8,873 nucleotides of DNA from Lachnospiraceae bacterium (GTDB taxonomy: Bacteria; Bacillota_A; Clostridia; Lachnospirales; Lachnospiraceae): positions 1 through 8,873 of the forward strand of contig JAGCAV010000242.1 in the NCBI GenBank assembly GCA_017652545.1, written 5' to 3'. Made by a program: the position numbers and the translations under genes. Shown one piece after another: positions 1-6,040 of this stretch. The notes below the pieces were generated by a model that was given only the letters and a program-made list of their open reading frames with translations, was not told the origin of the DNA and did no database searches. Every line of letters begins with the position of its first letter. The first letter of the stretch is position 1.

Positions 1-727
1 CCTTGATCTGGCAGCTGCCATGACGCAGAACGGCAAATACGGATACGGAATTGCTGCATCCAAGAATGACTTTGCCAATGTCATGACCTCCTTTGTTCCC
101 TTCCTCTGGGGTGAAGGCGGAGACTTCCTGACAGAAGATATGTCCGCATGCGCACTGAACACACCGGAAGCGATCAAGGGCATCGAGGACTGGGTCGGCA
201 TGTACTATGATGGCGTTGTTCCGGAAGGCTGCATCAACTACGCGATCACCGCTGATCTTTTCCCGCTGGCCATGAGCGGAGAGATCGCCATGATCCCGAT
301 GGGCGACAGCAATATCGTAAAGATCGACGACTATGCCGCCGAGAACGGATTTGAGTGGGGCGTTACCCTTCATCCGGGCTATGCGAGAGCAGCCGGCTGG
401 TCCGTATCCATTCCGGTTTCCTGCGAGAATACAGACGGCGCGCAGACCTTCATCAAATGGTTCCTGCAGCCCGATGTGATCTCAAAGAACAACACGGTGC
501 TTCCCGCCGTTCTTGCCGGACAGGATCTTGGCAAGTGGGGAGATCCTCTGTACAACATCTACAAGGATCAGGCAGAATTCTCAAAGAATGCGCCTCAGAC
601 ACCTTTCTGGACACAGATCCAGCTGGTCGTTGTCGAAGAACTGCAGAATGCTCTTGGCAAGACCTGCACGCCTGCTGAGGCGGCAGCAAACATGGAGACC
701 AGGATCAATGAGGTTCTGGCAGGCTGA
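1..727 (+). CDS. ABC transporter extracellular solute-binding protein, family 1 (3' part)
   Basis: This is the C-terminal ~241 residues of a sugar-binding lipoprotein; the frame is open to the left edge (first full codon at base 2), so the start and signal peptide lie outside the window. Family-1 binding proteins capture mono- or oligosaccharides outside the membrane and deliver them to a MalF/MalG-type permease pair. Supporting signs are the aromatic/Gly segment FLWGEGGDF, the helix after NTPEAIKGIEDW, the segment GEIAMIPMGDS typical of the hinge-proximal lobe, the AGWSVSIP strand, and a final amphipathic helix with EAAANMETRINEVL, which is how this family usually ends. Two permease genes follow directly, which strengthens the call. 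The ligand cannot be read from this fragment; the downstream GH43 suggests a pentose-containing oligosaccharide, but that is inference. Confidence 0.9.
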   Translation, partial: LDLAAAMTQNGKYGYGIAASKNDFANVMTSFVPFLWGEGGDFLTEDMSACALNTPEAIKGIEDWVGMYYDGVVPEGCINYAITADLFPLAMSGEIAMIPMGDSNIVKIDDYAAENGFEWGVTLHPGYARAAGWSVSIPVSCENTDGAQTFIKWFLQPDVISKNNTVLPAVLAGQDLGKWGDPLYNIYKDQAEFSKNAPQTPFWTQIQLVVVEELQNALGKTCTPAEAAANMETRINEVLAG

Positions 728-753
728 TCATCGTAAAACGTAAGTGACGATGA
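728..753 (+). repeat. Inverted repeat just after the binding-protein stop codon
   Basis: TCATCGT (728-734) and ACGATGA (747-753) are perfect 7-base complementary arms around a 12-base loop, starting one base after the TGA. No T-run follows, so it is not a terminator on its own. It may form an RNA stem next to the stronger one at 761-797, or be chance. Confidence 0.4.
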
Positions 754-760
754 ATGCAAA

Positions 761-797
761 GGCCGGGCTGCGGCATTGAATATGCGCAGGCCCGGCC
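761..797 (+). promoter_or_regulatory. GC-rich intercistronic stem-loop (attenuator or 3'-end stabiliser)
   Basis: The arms GGCCGGGC (761-768) and GCCCGGCC (790-797) are perfectly complementary. Inside them TGC/GCA and GCAT/ATGC pair, with one bulged G on each side and the loop TGAAT. Only a weak T-containing tail (GTTTGTT) follows. The position between a binding-protein gene and its permease genes is where many sugar ABC operons carry a stem-loop that protects the 3' end of the upstream message and lets only part of transcription continue. This would give many binding proteins per permease. The structure is seen in the sequence; the function is inferred. Confidence 0.7.
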
Positions 798-810
798 GTT
801 TGTTACCGGT

Positions 811-826
811 TGGTTTTGATAAACCA
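811..826 (+). repeat. Small hairpin abutting the permease Shine-Dalgarno
   Basis: TGGTTT (811-816) and AAACCA (821-826) pair perfectly around the loop TGAT. The right arm ends on the first base of the AGGAG ribosome site (826-830), so the stem could slightly affect ribosome access to the first permease gene. It is short and AT-rich, so chance is possible. Confidence 0.3.
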
Positions 827-830
827 GGAG
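826..830 (+). promoter_or_regulatory. Ribosome binding site fixing the start of the first permease
   Basis: AGGAG lies 6 bases before ATG 837. It would sit inside the coding region if the in-frame TTG at 810 were used, so it decides for 837. Confidence 0.8.
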
Positions 831-836
831 AAAAGC

Positions 837-1742
837 ATGAAGAACGGAAAAACAAAAAAACCGGTCTCCGTAAGACAGAAGCGAGCCTGGGCCACAGGAT
901 TCCTGTTTGTCACGCCCAGTGTTCTGGCCATGCTGTGTATGATCGCGTATCCCCTGATCCTTGTGGTGGTCTATTCCTTCTGCAAGGTAGCGCTTCCGAA
1001 GTTTGATCTGACCCTCGTCGGATTTGACAATTTCAGAAAGGTACTTTCCGGATCACAGCTGCCCAAGATCGTGTGGAACACGCTTAAATGGACATTTATT
1101 TCCCTCCTGTTCCGCTTTATTCTGGGATTTGTCGGAGCCCTGATCATGCAGAATGAGTTCAGGGGACGGACGTTATTCCGGATCATTACACTTATTCCAT
1201 GGACCATGCCCTCGATCGTCGCGGCAAATCTGTGGAGATGGATCTACAATGCAGACAGCGGAATCCTGAACTATGTGCTCACCAGGATCGCTCCCGGAGC
1301 GGCAACAAACTGGCTCGGAAACCCGAGAACCGCCCTCATGGCCGTGATCATGGCCTATGTATGGATGGGCTTCCCCTATATTATGCTGATGCTTGTTGCC
1401 GGTATGCAGGGTATCCCGAAGGAATATACGGAGGCGGCAAAAATAGATGGGGCAAACAGTGTTCAGGTTTTCCTTCATGTGACGATCCCTCAGCTTAGAA
1501 GCTTTATCATGATCCTGACGCTTCTGGAGATCATAAGCGGATTTAACAGCTTTGATTTGATCTTCACCATGACAGGAGGAGGGCCCGGTATAGCAACTGA
1601 AACGATCGGACTGAATATCTACAGGACGGCGTTCCAGAACTATAATTTCGGCGGCGCTTCAGCGCTGGGGCTGATCCTGCTGATCGTTGTGCTGATTGGT
1701 TTCCTTCTGTATGCACCGTCACAGAAGAGAAGGACTGAGTAG
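837..1742 (+). CDS. CUT1 sugar ABC transporter permease, MalF/UgpA type
   Basis: 301-residue inner-membrane subunit that forms half of the translocation channel. About six hydrophobic membrane segments are visible, near residues 20-47, 83-104, 112-135, 165-190, 222-244 and 274-293, after a short positively charged cytoplasmic N-terminus (KNGKTKK). The cytoplasmic EAA loop that contacts the ATPase is clear at residues 199-220: it begins EAAKIDGAN and ends in TIPQL. The segment FTMTGGGP (243-250) before the last helix is typical of MalF-like permeases. ATG 837 is chosen because AGGAG lies 6 bases upstream; an in-frame TTG at 810 has no such site. It follows the binding-protein gene after a hairpin-containing gap and ends 10 bases before the second permease, so the two are co-translated. 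No ATPase gene is adjacent; CUT1 importers in Firmicutes often share one encoded elsewhere. Confidence 0.95.
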   Translation: MKNGKTKKPVSVRQKRAWATGFLFVTPSVLAMLCMIAYPLILVVVYSFCKVALPKFDLTLVGFDNFRKVLSGSQLPKIVWNTLKWTFISLLFRFILGFVGALIMQNEFRGRTLFRIITLIPWTMPSIVAANLWRWIYNADSGILNYVLTRIAPGAATNWLGNPRTALMAVIMAYVWMGFPYIMLMLVAGMQGIPKEYTEAAKIDGANSVQVFLHVTIPQLRSFIMILTLLEIISGFNSFDLIFTMTGGGPGIATETIGLNIYRTAFQNYNFGGASALGLILLIVVLIGFLLYAPSQKRRTE

Positions 1743-1745
1743 GTG
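1741..1745 (+). promoter_or_regulatory. Ribosome binding site for the second permease, overlapping the previous stop
   Basis: AGGTG overlaps the TAG stop of the first permease (1740-1742). It is 7 bases before ATG 1753 but leaves only one base before the in-frame ATG 1747, so 1753 is the better start. Confidence 0.6.
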
Positions 1746-1752
1746 AATGCGT

Positions 1753-2598
1753 ATGAATACAAGGAACAAGAAAAAGAGAAATATTCTTCTGATCGTGATC
1801 TACGTCCTTTGCATCATCATCGCGGTGTTCGCGCTAGCGCCTTTCCTGTGGGGTCTGTCGACTTCCCTTAAGAATGAGGCGGAAGTGTATTCACTGGCAC
1901 CGACCCTGTTCCCGAAGAAACTTACATGGTACAACTATATTTCCGTGTTCCATGACAGGAGCATGATGCATTATTTCCGGAATTCGCTGGTCGTTGCGCT
2001 TTCCTCGACGGCGGTATCCATGGTGGTCTCCCTTCTGGCGGCATACGGGTTTTCAAGATACAGGTTCCCGGGAAAGACATCTCTGCTGGCATCGGTCCTT
2101 TTCATAAGGATCCTGCCGCGTGTCTGTCTGCTGATCCCCTTTTATATGATCCTTGCCCGGGCTAAACTGATCAACACGATCCCGGGTCTGGTCATTGTGT
2201 ACCTCGTTGTCGGCATGCCGCTCACGATCTGGCTGCTGAAAGGATATATTGACGCCATCCCGATCGAGGTGGAGGAATCAGCCTTTATAGACGGATGCGG
2301 TCCGATCAGGTCTCTCCTGTATATCGTGACGCCGATGGTCGCGCCGGCACTGGCTGCCGTTGCCATGTTCGCGTTCATTACTGCATGGAACGAATTCATG
2401 TTCCCCCTGCTGTTCGCAAAGGACGAGACGAGCAGGACACTGTCTGTCGGCCTTGCCTTCTATATTGATGAAACTGGCATAAAATGGGGACAGATGATGG
2501 CGGCGTCCATCCTGATGAGCATTCCGGCTATTATCGTGTTTTCGTACGCACAGAAGTACATTGTATCCGGACTGAGCGAGGGTGCCGTGAAAGGATAA
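1753..2598 (+). CDS. CUT1 sugar ABC transporter permease, MalG/AraQ type
   Basis: 281-residue partner permease. A basic N-terminus (NTRNKKKRN) precedes a first membrane helix near residues 11-36; further hydrophobic segments lie near 77-100, 110-133, 143-163, 197-219 and 250-266. The EAA loop begins at about 172 (EVEESAFIDG) and continues to a TPMVAPAL segment. EES replaces the usual EEA, which is common in MalG-type proteins. The C-terminus YIVSGLSEGAVKG matches the conserved MalG-family ending, which inserts into the ATPase dimer in maltose-type transporters. An in-frame ATG at 1747 would add two residues; 1753 has the better ribosome-site spacing. Its neighbours make it the last gene of the importer block; 61 bases separate it from the dehydrogenase gene that follows. 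Confidence 0.95.
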   Translation: MNTRNKKKRNILLIVIYVLCIIIAVFALAPFLWGLSTSLKNEAEVYSLAPTLFPKKLTWYNYISVFHDRSMMHYFRNSLVVALSSTAVSMVVSLLAAYGFSRYRFPGKTSLLASVLFIRILPRVCLLIPFYMILARAKLINTIPGLVIVYLVVGMPLTIWLLKGYIDAIPIEVEESAFIDGCGPIRSLLYIVTPMVAPALAAVAMFAFITAWNEFMFPLLFAKDETSRTLSVGLAFYIDETGIKWGQMMAASILMSIPAIIVFSYAQKYIVSGLSEGAVKG

Positions 2599-2659
2599 GG
2601 ATAAAGAAGTAAGATCAACAAATGATTCCGGCCGATGGCCAAAGCAGCGGGGTGTCATC

Positions 2660-3403
2660 ATGCGTGTACTGATTACAGGAGCAAACAGGGGACTGGGTCT
2701 TTGCCTGACAGACCTTTGTCTGGAACACGGCCACGAAGTTTGGGCATGCTGCAGACAGGGCAGCCATGATGAGGCATTGAAGACCCTGGAAGAAAAGGCA
2801 CAGGGAAGACTGCATATCCTTCCCATGGATGTCACATCTGAGGACTCAGTCAGACAGGCGAGGGATGAATATATATCCTGTCAGACGGGAAAGGCTGAAG
2901 AAACGCCTTATCTGGACTGTGTGATCAATAATGCCGGGGTCCTGCTGGAGACAAAATATGATCTGTCTGATCCGATTGTCAATCTGGACATTCCGATGCT
3001 GCGCAGAACACTGGAAGTCAATACAGTCGGGCCTGCGATCGTGCTCAAGTATTTTATGCCCCTTGTTTACACATCAGCTGCGCCCTGTATACTGAACATC
3101 ACATCAGAGGCAGGCCATTTAAAGACCGGCCTGTATACATATCTGGCATACGGCGTTTCCAAACACGGAGCGAACATGTATACCCAGAAGATCCGCAATT
3201 ATCTTGCCATGTCGGATGAACATCAGAATGTCCGCATTTTCATGATCCATCCGGGCAGGATGAATACGGAGATGGGAAAGGAAAATGCGCAGATCGAACC
3301 GGAGGAGGCGGCAGCCGGCATTATAGATATCATGGAGGGAAAAACGGATCCGAAGATGGATATTCCGTTTATTAATTACAGAGGGGAACCAATGCCATAT
3401 TGA
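2660..3403 (+). CDS. Short-chain dehydrogenase/reductase (classical SDR)
   Basis: 247-residue cytosolic NAD(P)-dependent oxidoreductase of normal length for a classical SDR. The Rossmann nucleotide motif TGANRGLG is at residues 6-13, the adenine-contacting DVT at 57-59, NNAG at 90-93, the structural Asn at 121 (EVNTVGP), the catalytic Ser at about 149 (ITSEAG), and the catalytic YGVSK at 164-168 (Tyr164, Lys168). HPGRMNT at 197-203 is the usual post-catalytic loop. All key residues are present, so it should be active. Arg32 after the second strand (ACCRQ) hints at NADP preference, which is inference. The ribosome site is weak (GGGG, 2649-2652, 7 bases before ATG). Substrate is unknown; the setting suggests a sugar, keto-sugar or polyol. 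A second SDR begins at the far end of the cluster, so the cluster may hold one oxidising and one reducing enzyme. Confidence 0.92.
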   Translation: MRVLITGANRGLGLCLTDLCLEHGHEVWACCRQGSHDEALKTLEEKAQGRLHILPMDVTSEDSVRQARDEYISCQTGKAEETPYLDCVINNAGVLLETKYDLSDPIVNLDIPMLRRTLEVNTVGPAIVLKYFMPLVYTSAAPCILNITSEAGHLKTGLYTYLAYGVSKHGANMYTQKIRNYLAMSDEHQNVRIFMIHPGRMNTEMGKENAQIEPEEAAAGIIDIMEGKTDPKMDIPFINYRGEPMPY

Positions 3404-3447
3404 TTCCATCCCGGTTATGCAGGGACATGATCTGTTGACATTGATAG

Positions 3448-3454
3448 AAGGAGG
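3448..3454 (+). promoter_or_regulatory. Strong ribosome binding site of the first VOC gene
   Basis: AAGGAGG lies 5 bases before ATG 3460. It is the best match to the Shine-Dalgarno consensus in the window, so this gene and the coupled one after it may be strongly translated. Confidence 0.8.
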
Positions 3455-3459
3455 AAGAA

Positions 3460-3888
3460 ATGAATATCGGACATATGGCGATTACAGTCAGTGACATGGA
3501 GAAATCGATCCGTTTCTATACGGAGGGTTTCGGTATGAAGAAGGCATTTGATCTGGCCAGACCGGAGACGGGTGAGCCCTGGATTGTTTATCTGTACATC
3601 GGGAAAGGGCAGTTCATCGAACTGTTTTACGGCGGAGAGAATCCATACAGCTGGGATGAAAAGGACCGTGCCTATAATCATCTCTGCTTTGCGGTCGATG
3701 ATATTCAGGAAGCGGTCGCAAGGATCGAGAATGCCGGCTATGAGATGGAAAAACCGATCAAGCAGGGCTGTGACGGCAACTGGCAGGCCTGGATCCGCGA
3801 TCCGGACGGCGTACGAATTGAGATCATGCAGCTTGGCGAGACATCCCCGCAGTTTGAAGCCATGAGACGCTTCGGGGAGGAGATCTGA
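3460..3888 (+). CDS. VOC-family metalloprotein (glyoxalase I-like), complete metal site
   Basis: 142-residue protein with two beta-alpha-beta-beta-beta modules of the vicinal oxygen chelate fold. The four expected metal ligands are all in place: His5 (GHMAITV), Glu54 (FIELF), His74 (NHLCFAV) and Glu121 (RIEIM). The module-1 helix (DMEKSIRFY...GFGM) and the module-2 signature (DIQEAVARIENAGYE, then DPDGVRIEI) are typical of lactoylglutathione-lyase-like proteins. VOC enzymes use a divalent metal to stabilise enolate-type intermediates or to activate oxygen, and include glyoxalase, methylmalonyl-CoA epimerase and ring-cleaving dioxygenases. Here the setting points to an epimerase, isomerase or lyase step on a keto-sugar rather than methylglyoxal removal, but that is inference. 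Its stop codon overlaps the start of the next VOC gene, suggesting coupled translation and possibly a heteromer. Confidence 0.88.
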   Translation: MNIGHMAITVSDMEKSIRFYTEGFGMKKAFDLARPETGEPWIVYLYIGKGQFIELFYGGENPYSWDEKDRAYNHLCFAVDDIQEAVARIENAGYEMEKPIKQGCDGNWQAWIRDPDGVRIEIMQLGETSPQFEAMRRFGEEI

Positions 3889-4379
3889 TGGAGAGGACCG
3901 GCAGCAATAAAGATACGGAGAAACTCGGCAGCAGTGAAGTGATCAAGCTTGGCATTGTCTGCAGCGATATTGAGGAAACGGCACGCAGGTATGCACAGCT
4001 TTTTGATGTGGAAGTGCCGCCCGTGCGTTATCCTGATCCAAACCGCGTCATCCCGGAGAATGCATATCAGGAGTACAACGGTGTGAGGCGCAGGATCAGA
4101 CTGAAAGCAACACATGTCAATCTGACCCCTGTTTATCTCGAACTGCTGGAACCTGACGATGACACACCGAGTCCCTGGCTGGATCACCTGAATAAGTACG
4201 GGACCAGTGTCTGCTTCCTTTCTTTTTATATCAACGGCTTCCGGAAACAGATCGATCTGATGGAGGGACAGGGATATAAAAAGATCTTCGAAGAGGAAAA
4301 GGGACCTGAACGGTACGCATATTTTGATACAGCCGCAACACTCGGGATCATGCTCGAGCTGAAGGAAAGAGGAGAATAA
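3888..4379 (+). CDS. VOC-family protein with degenerate metal site
   Basis: 163-residue protein. The VOC fold is recognised from the module-1 start (VIKLGIVCSDIEETARRYAQLF, residues 18-39), the strand YLELLEPDDD with Glu85, and the end TLGIMLELKE with Glu157. Where the family carries its first His there is Lys20, and where it carries the second there is Ser107 (GTSVCF). Both glutamates remain but both histidines are gone, so a classical metal site is unlikely. The stretch LEPDDDTPSPWLDHL resembles the corresponding part of the VOC protein at 5527 (LQPDDHPSTWREFL), so those two look like diverged paralogues. ATG 3888 overlaps the previous stop by one base (TGATG), with GGAGG (3876-3880) 7 bases upstream. 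It may be a non-catalytic or ligand-binding partner of the VOC protein translated just before it, or a metal-independent enzyme; this is inference. Confidence 0.8.
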   Translation: MERTGSNKDTEKLGSSEVIKLGIVCSDIEETARRYAQLFDVEVPPVRYPDPNRVIPENAYQEYNGVRRRIRLKATHVNLTPVYLELLEPDDDTPSPWLDHLNKYGTSVCFLSFYINGFRKQIDLMEGQGYKKIFEEEKGPERYAYFDTAATLGIMLELKERGE

Positions 4380-4381
4380 GA

Positions 4382-5455
4382 ATGAACGTCGGTATTGTCG
4401 GCTGCGGAGTGATCAGCGCCACCTATCTTGAAAACCTGAGGGACAGATATCCCTGGATCCACGTGGCAGCGTGCACGGACGCTTTTGAAGAAAAAGCGCA
4501 GGAAAGGGCAAAGGCATTTGCGATCCGTGCCGTTTCGTATGATGAGATCATGGAGGCGAAGGATATTGATCTGATCCTGAACCTGACCAATCCGCAGCAG
4601 CATGCTGCCGTTTCGTGTGATGCCCTCAGCCACGGGAAACATGTATACAGCGAAAAGCCGCTGGCGCTTTCAGTGGAAGAGGGAAAAAAGATGATCGACC
4701 TGTCTGCGAAGACGGGCATGAAGATCGGCTGCGCGCCGGACATGTTCCTCGGAGGGGGCGTACAGACGCTGTACAGCGCGCTGCGTGACGGGCTGATCGG
4801 CGATCCGGTCGCGGCGACAGCCGGCTGGAGCTCCAGAGGTCATGAACGCTGGCATACCAATCCTGCGTTCTACTACCAGCCGGGCGGCGGTCCGGTCCTG
4901 GATATGGGCCCGTATTATGTGACTGCCCTGGTCGGGGCCTTCGGCAGTGTCAGGCGCGTGGCAGGAATGAGCCGGCGTACTTTCGAAACCCGGACGATAA
5001 CCGCCCCGTGTCCGCTGAACGGTACGCAGATACCGGTGGATGTGGATACCCATTATCAGGCTGTCCTGGAGTTTGAGAACGGGGCTGTGGTGTCTTTGCT
5101 TCTTTCCTTTGACCTGTGGACGAACAGTATTCCGAGAATTGAGATCTACGGAACGGAAGGAACGCTGATCGGACCCGACCCGAATACGCTGGAAGGCTCT
5201 CCGATGATACGTGGGAGAAACGATCTCTCATTCAGGGCACTTTCTCTGGTCAATGAATATGCCGGAAATGTCAGGGGGCTTGGCCTGGCCCAGATGTGCG
5301 ACGCGATCGAGCATGGCACGGAAATCTGCGCAAGCGGTGAACTTGCGCTTCATGTGCTGGATGTACTCCTGGCTGTCGAGAAAGCATGCCATGACGGGAT
5401 CACAGTGGAATGCACCACCGGAACAAAGATTCCTGCGATGATGTACAGGCTTTAG
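4382..5455 (+). CDS. Gfo/Idh/MocA family NAD(P)-dependent oxidoreductase (first)
   Basis: 357-residue cytosolic dehydrogenase. The N-terminal Rossmann domain (about 1-120) opens with VGIVGCGVIS (3-12) and holds the family EKP motif at 91-93 with catalytic Lys92. The C-terminal alpha/beta domain binds the substrate; PGGGPVLDMGPYY (168-180) gives an Asp174-xxx-Tyr178 pair in place of the Asp-xxx-His seen in inositol dehydrogenase. A Tyr acid/base is known from dimeric dihydrodiol dehydrogenase and glucose-fructose oxidoreductase. The family oxidises sugar or cyclitol hydroxyls to ketones, or the reverse, often with tightly held cofactor. ATG 4382 has GGAG (4371-4374) 7 bases upstream and lies two bases after the VOC stop, so it is coupled to the VOC pair. 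The HERWHTNPAFYYQ segment (154-166) before the Gly-rich loop is distinctive and absent from the second family member at 7742. Substrate is unknown. Confidence 0.92.
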   Translation: MNVGIVGCGVISATYLENLRDRYPWIHVAACTDAFEEKAQERAKAFAIRAVSYDEIMEAKDIDLILNLTNPQQHAAVSCDALSHGKHVYSEKPLALSVEEGKKMIDLSAKTGMKIGCAPDMFLGGGVQTLYSALRDGLIGDPVAATAGWSSRGHERWHTNPAFYYQPGGGPVLDMGPYYVTALVGAFGSVRRVAGMSRRTFETRTITAPCPLNGTQIPVDVDTHYQAVLEFENGAVVSLLLSFDLWTNSIPRIEIYGTEGTLIGPDPNTLEGSPMIRGRNDLSFRALSLVNEYAGNVRGLGLAQMCDAIEHGTEICASGELALHVLDVLLAVEKACHDGITVECTTGTKIPAMMYRL

Positions 5456-5470
5456 GAACAGGAACAGGTC

Positions 5471-5530
5471 ATGAGGCACAAAAAGCCGGAGATGACCGCA
5501 GTTGGTATGAAAGAGAAGATAAGATTATGA
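5471..5530 (+). CDS. Possible 19-codon leader peptide overlapping the third VOC start
   Basis: In the 71-base gap before the third VOC gene, ATG 5471 opens a 19-codon frame (MRHKKPEMTAVGMKEKIRL) whose TGA stop (5528-5530) overlaps ATG 5527 in an ATGA arrangement. AGGA (5460-5463) lies 7 bases upstream. It is basic and has no recognisable homology. The third VOC gene has only a weak ribosome site of its own, so translation of this short frame could deliver ribosomes to it. A frame this short can easily arise by chance. Confidence 0.25.
   Translation: MRHKKPEMTAVGMKEKIRL
5513..5518 (+). promoter_or_regulatory. Weak ribosome binding site of the third VOC gene
   Basis: GAGAAG lies 8 bases before ATG 5527. 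It is a poor match to the consensus but the only candidate near an in-frame start. The longer in-frame start at 5410 would lie inside the preceding dehydrogenase gene. Confidence 0.45.
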
Positions 5531-6018
5531 GTCTGACAGATAAAACGATAAGCCAGGCATTATCCTGGCAGGAACAGATCGGGTTCCGGGGCAGGTTTGT
5601 TCACGCATGTGTGATCGTCGATGATATTCAGAAGGCCATTCACGGATATGAAATGTTTACCGGAACGCCCGTTGCAAAGCTGAAGCAGACAGGGGAACCG
5701 GAATCCGCAAAAGTCATGTATATGGGCAGGCCTACCCCTGCCAGGGCCTGGCAGACATTTTTCAATGTCGGGGATCTTCGCGTTGAGATCCTTCAGCCTG
5801 ATGATCACCCGAGCACATGGCGGGAATTCCTGGACAGCTGCGGGCAGGGCATTCATCATGTGGGATTTGAGGTGGATGATCCGGAAGAGATCCTGGGAAA
5901 GCTGGAAAAAGCAGGGATCGGCATCATCCAGACAGGACTGTATAACGGTGGAAAATACATTTATGTGGATACACTCGATCAGCTTGGCATGATGATCGAA
6001 CTGCTGTGTAATGACTGA
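5527..6018 (+). CDS. VOC-family metalloprotein, complete metal site (third VOC gene)
   Basis: 163-residue protein of the vicinal oxygen chelate fold. The presumed ligands are His26 (FVHACVIVDD), Glu87 (LRVEILQPDD), His111 or its neighbour His110 (GIHHVGFEVDD), and Glu158 (MMIELL). The GIHHVGFEVDDPEEILGKLEKAG module resembles methylmalonyl-CoA epimerase-type proteins, but the context is sugar metabolism, so I would not name it that. It has the same length as, and shares PDD-x-PS-x-W spacing with, the VOC protein at 3888, which lacks the histidines. The start at 5527 is chosen because the frame upstream (to 5410) overlaps the previous gene, lacks a ribosome site, and encodes low-complexity non-VOC sequence. 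It is followed after 22 bases by the GH43 gene. Likely job: proton-transfer, lyase or isomerase step in the same pathway (inference). Confidence 0.85.
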   Translation: MSLTDKTISQALSWQEQIGFRGRFVHACVIVDDIQKAIHGYEMFTGTPVAKLKQTGEPESAKVMYMGRPTPARAWQTFFNVGDLRVEILQPDDHPSTWREFLDSCGQGIHHVGFEVDDPEEILGKLEKAGIGIIQTGLYNGGKYIYVDTLDQLGMMIELLCND

Positions 6019-6025
6019 AGTGTCT

Positions 6026-6032
6026 GGAGAGG
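6026..6032 (+). promoter_or_regulatory. Ribosome binding site fixing the GH43 start
   Basis: GGAGAGG lies 8 bases before ATG 6041. The in-frame ATG at 6011 would overlap the previous gene and place this site inside the coding region. Confidence 0.6.
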
Positions 6033-6040
6033 CGGTGGAA

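Noticed and set aside
761..804. Full Rho-independent terminator after the binding-protein gene
   Set aside because: The stem is strong but the tail is only GTTTGTT, and the permease genes that depend on upstream transcription follow directly. An attenuator or stabiliser fits better.
810..836. TTG start at 810 for the first permease
   Set aside because: It would read through the AGGAG ribosome site and a small hairpin. ATG 837 has correct spacing and a typical basic N-terminus.
2278..2835. 185-codon reverse-strand open frame across the permease/SDR junction
   Set aside because: It is opposite two well-supported genes, is of low-complexity Cys/Arg/Ser-rich composition, and shows no family motif.
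3435..3440. Consensus -35 box TTGACA upstream of the first VOC gene, suggesting an internal promoter
   Set aside because: No TATAAT-like -10 box lies 16-18 bases downstream. That spacing falls on the start codon, so transcription would begin inside the gene.
5455..5468. Tandem AGGAAC repeat after the first Gfo/Idh/MocA stop
   Set aside because: Only two short copies; too small to be a meaningful repeat or operator.
5410..5526. Longer N-terminus for the third VOC protein starting at 5410
   Set aside because: It overlaps the end of the previous dehydrogenase gene, has no ribosome site, and encodes sequence unlike VOC proteins.
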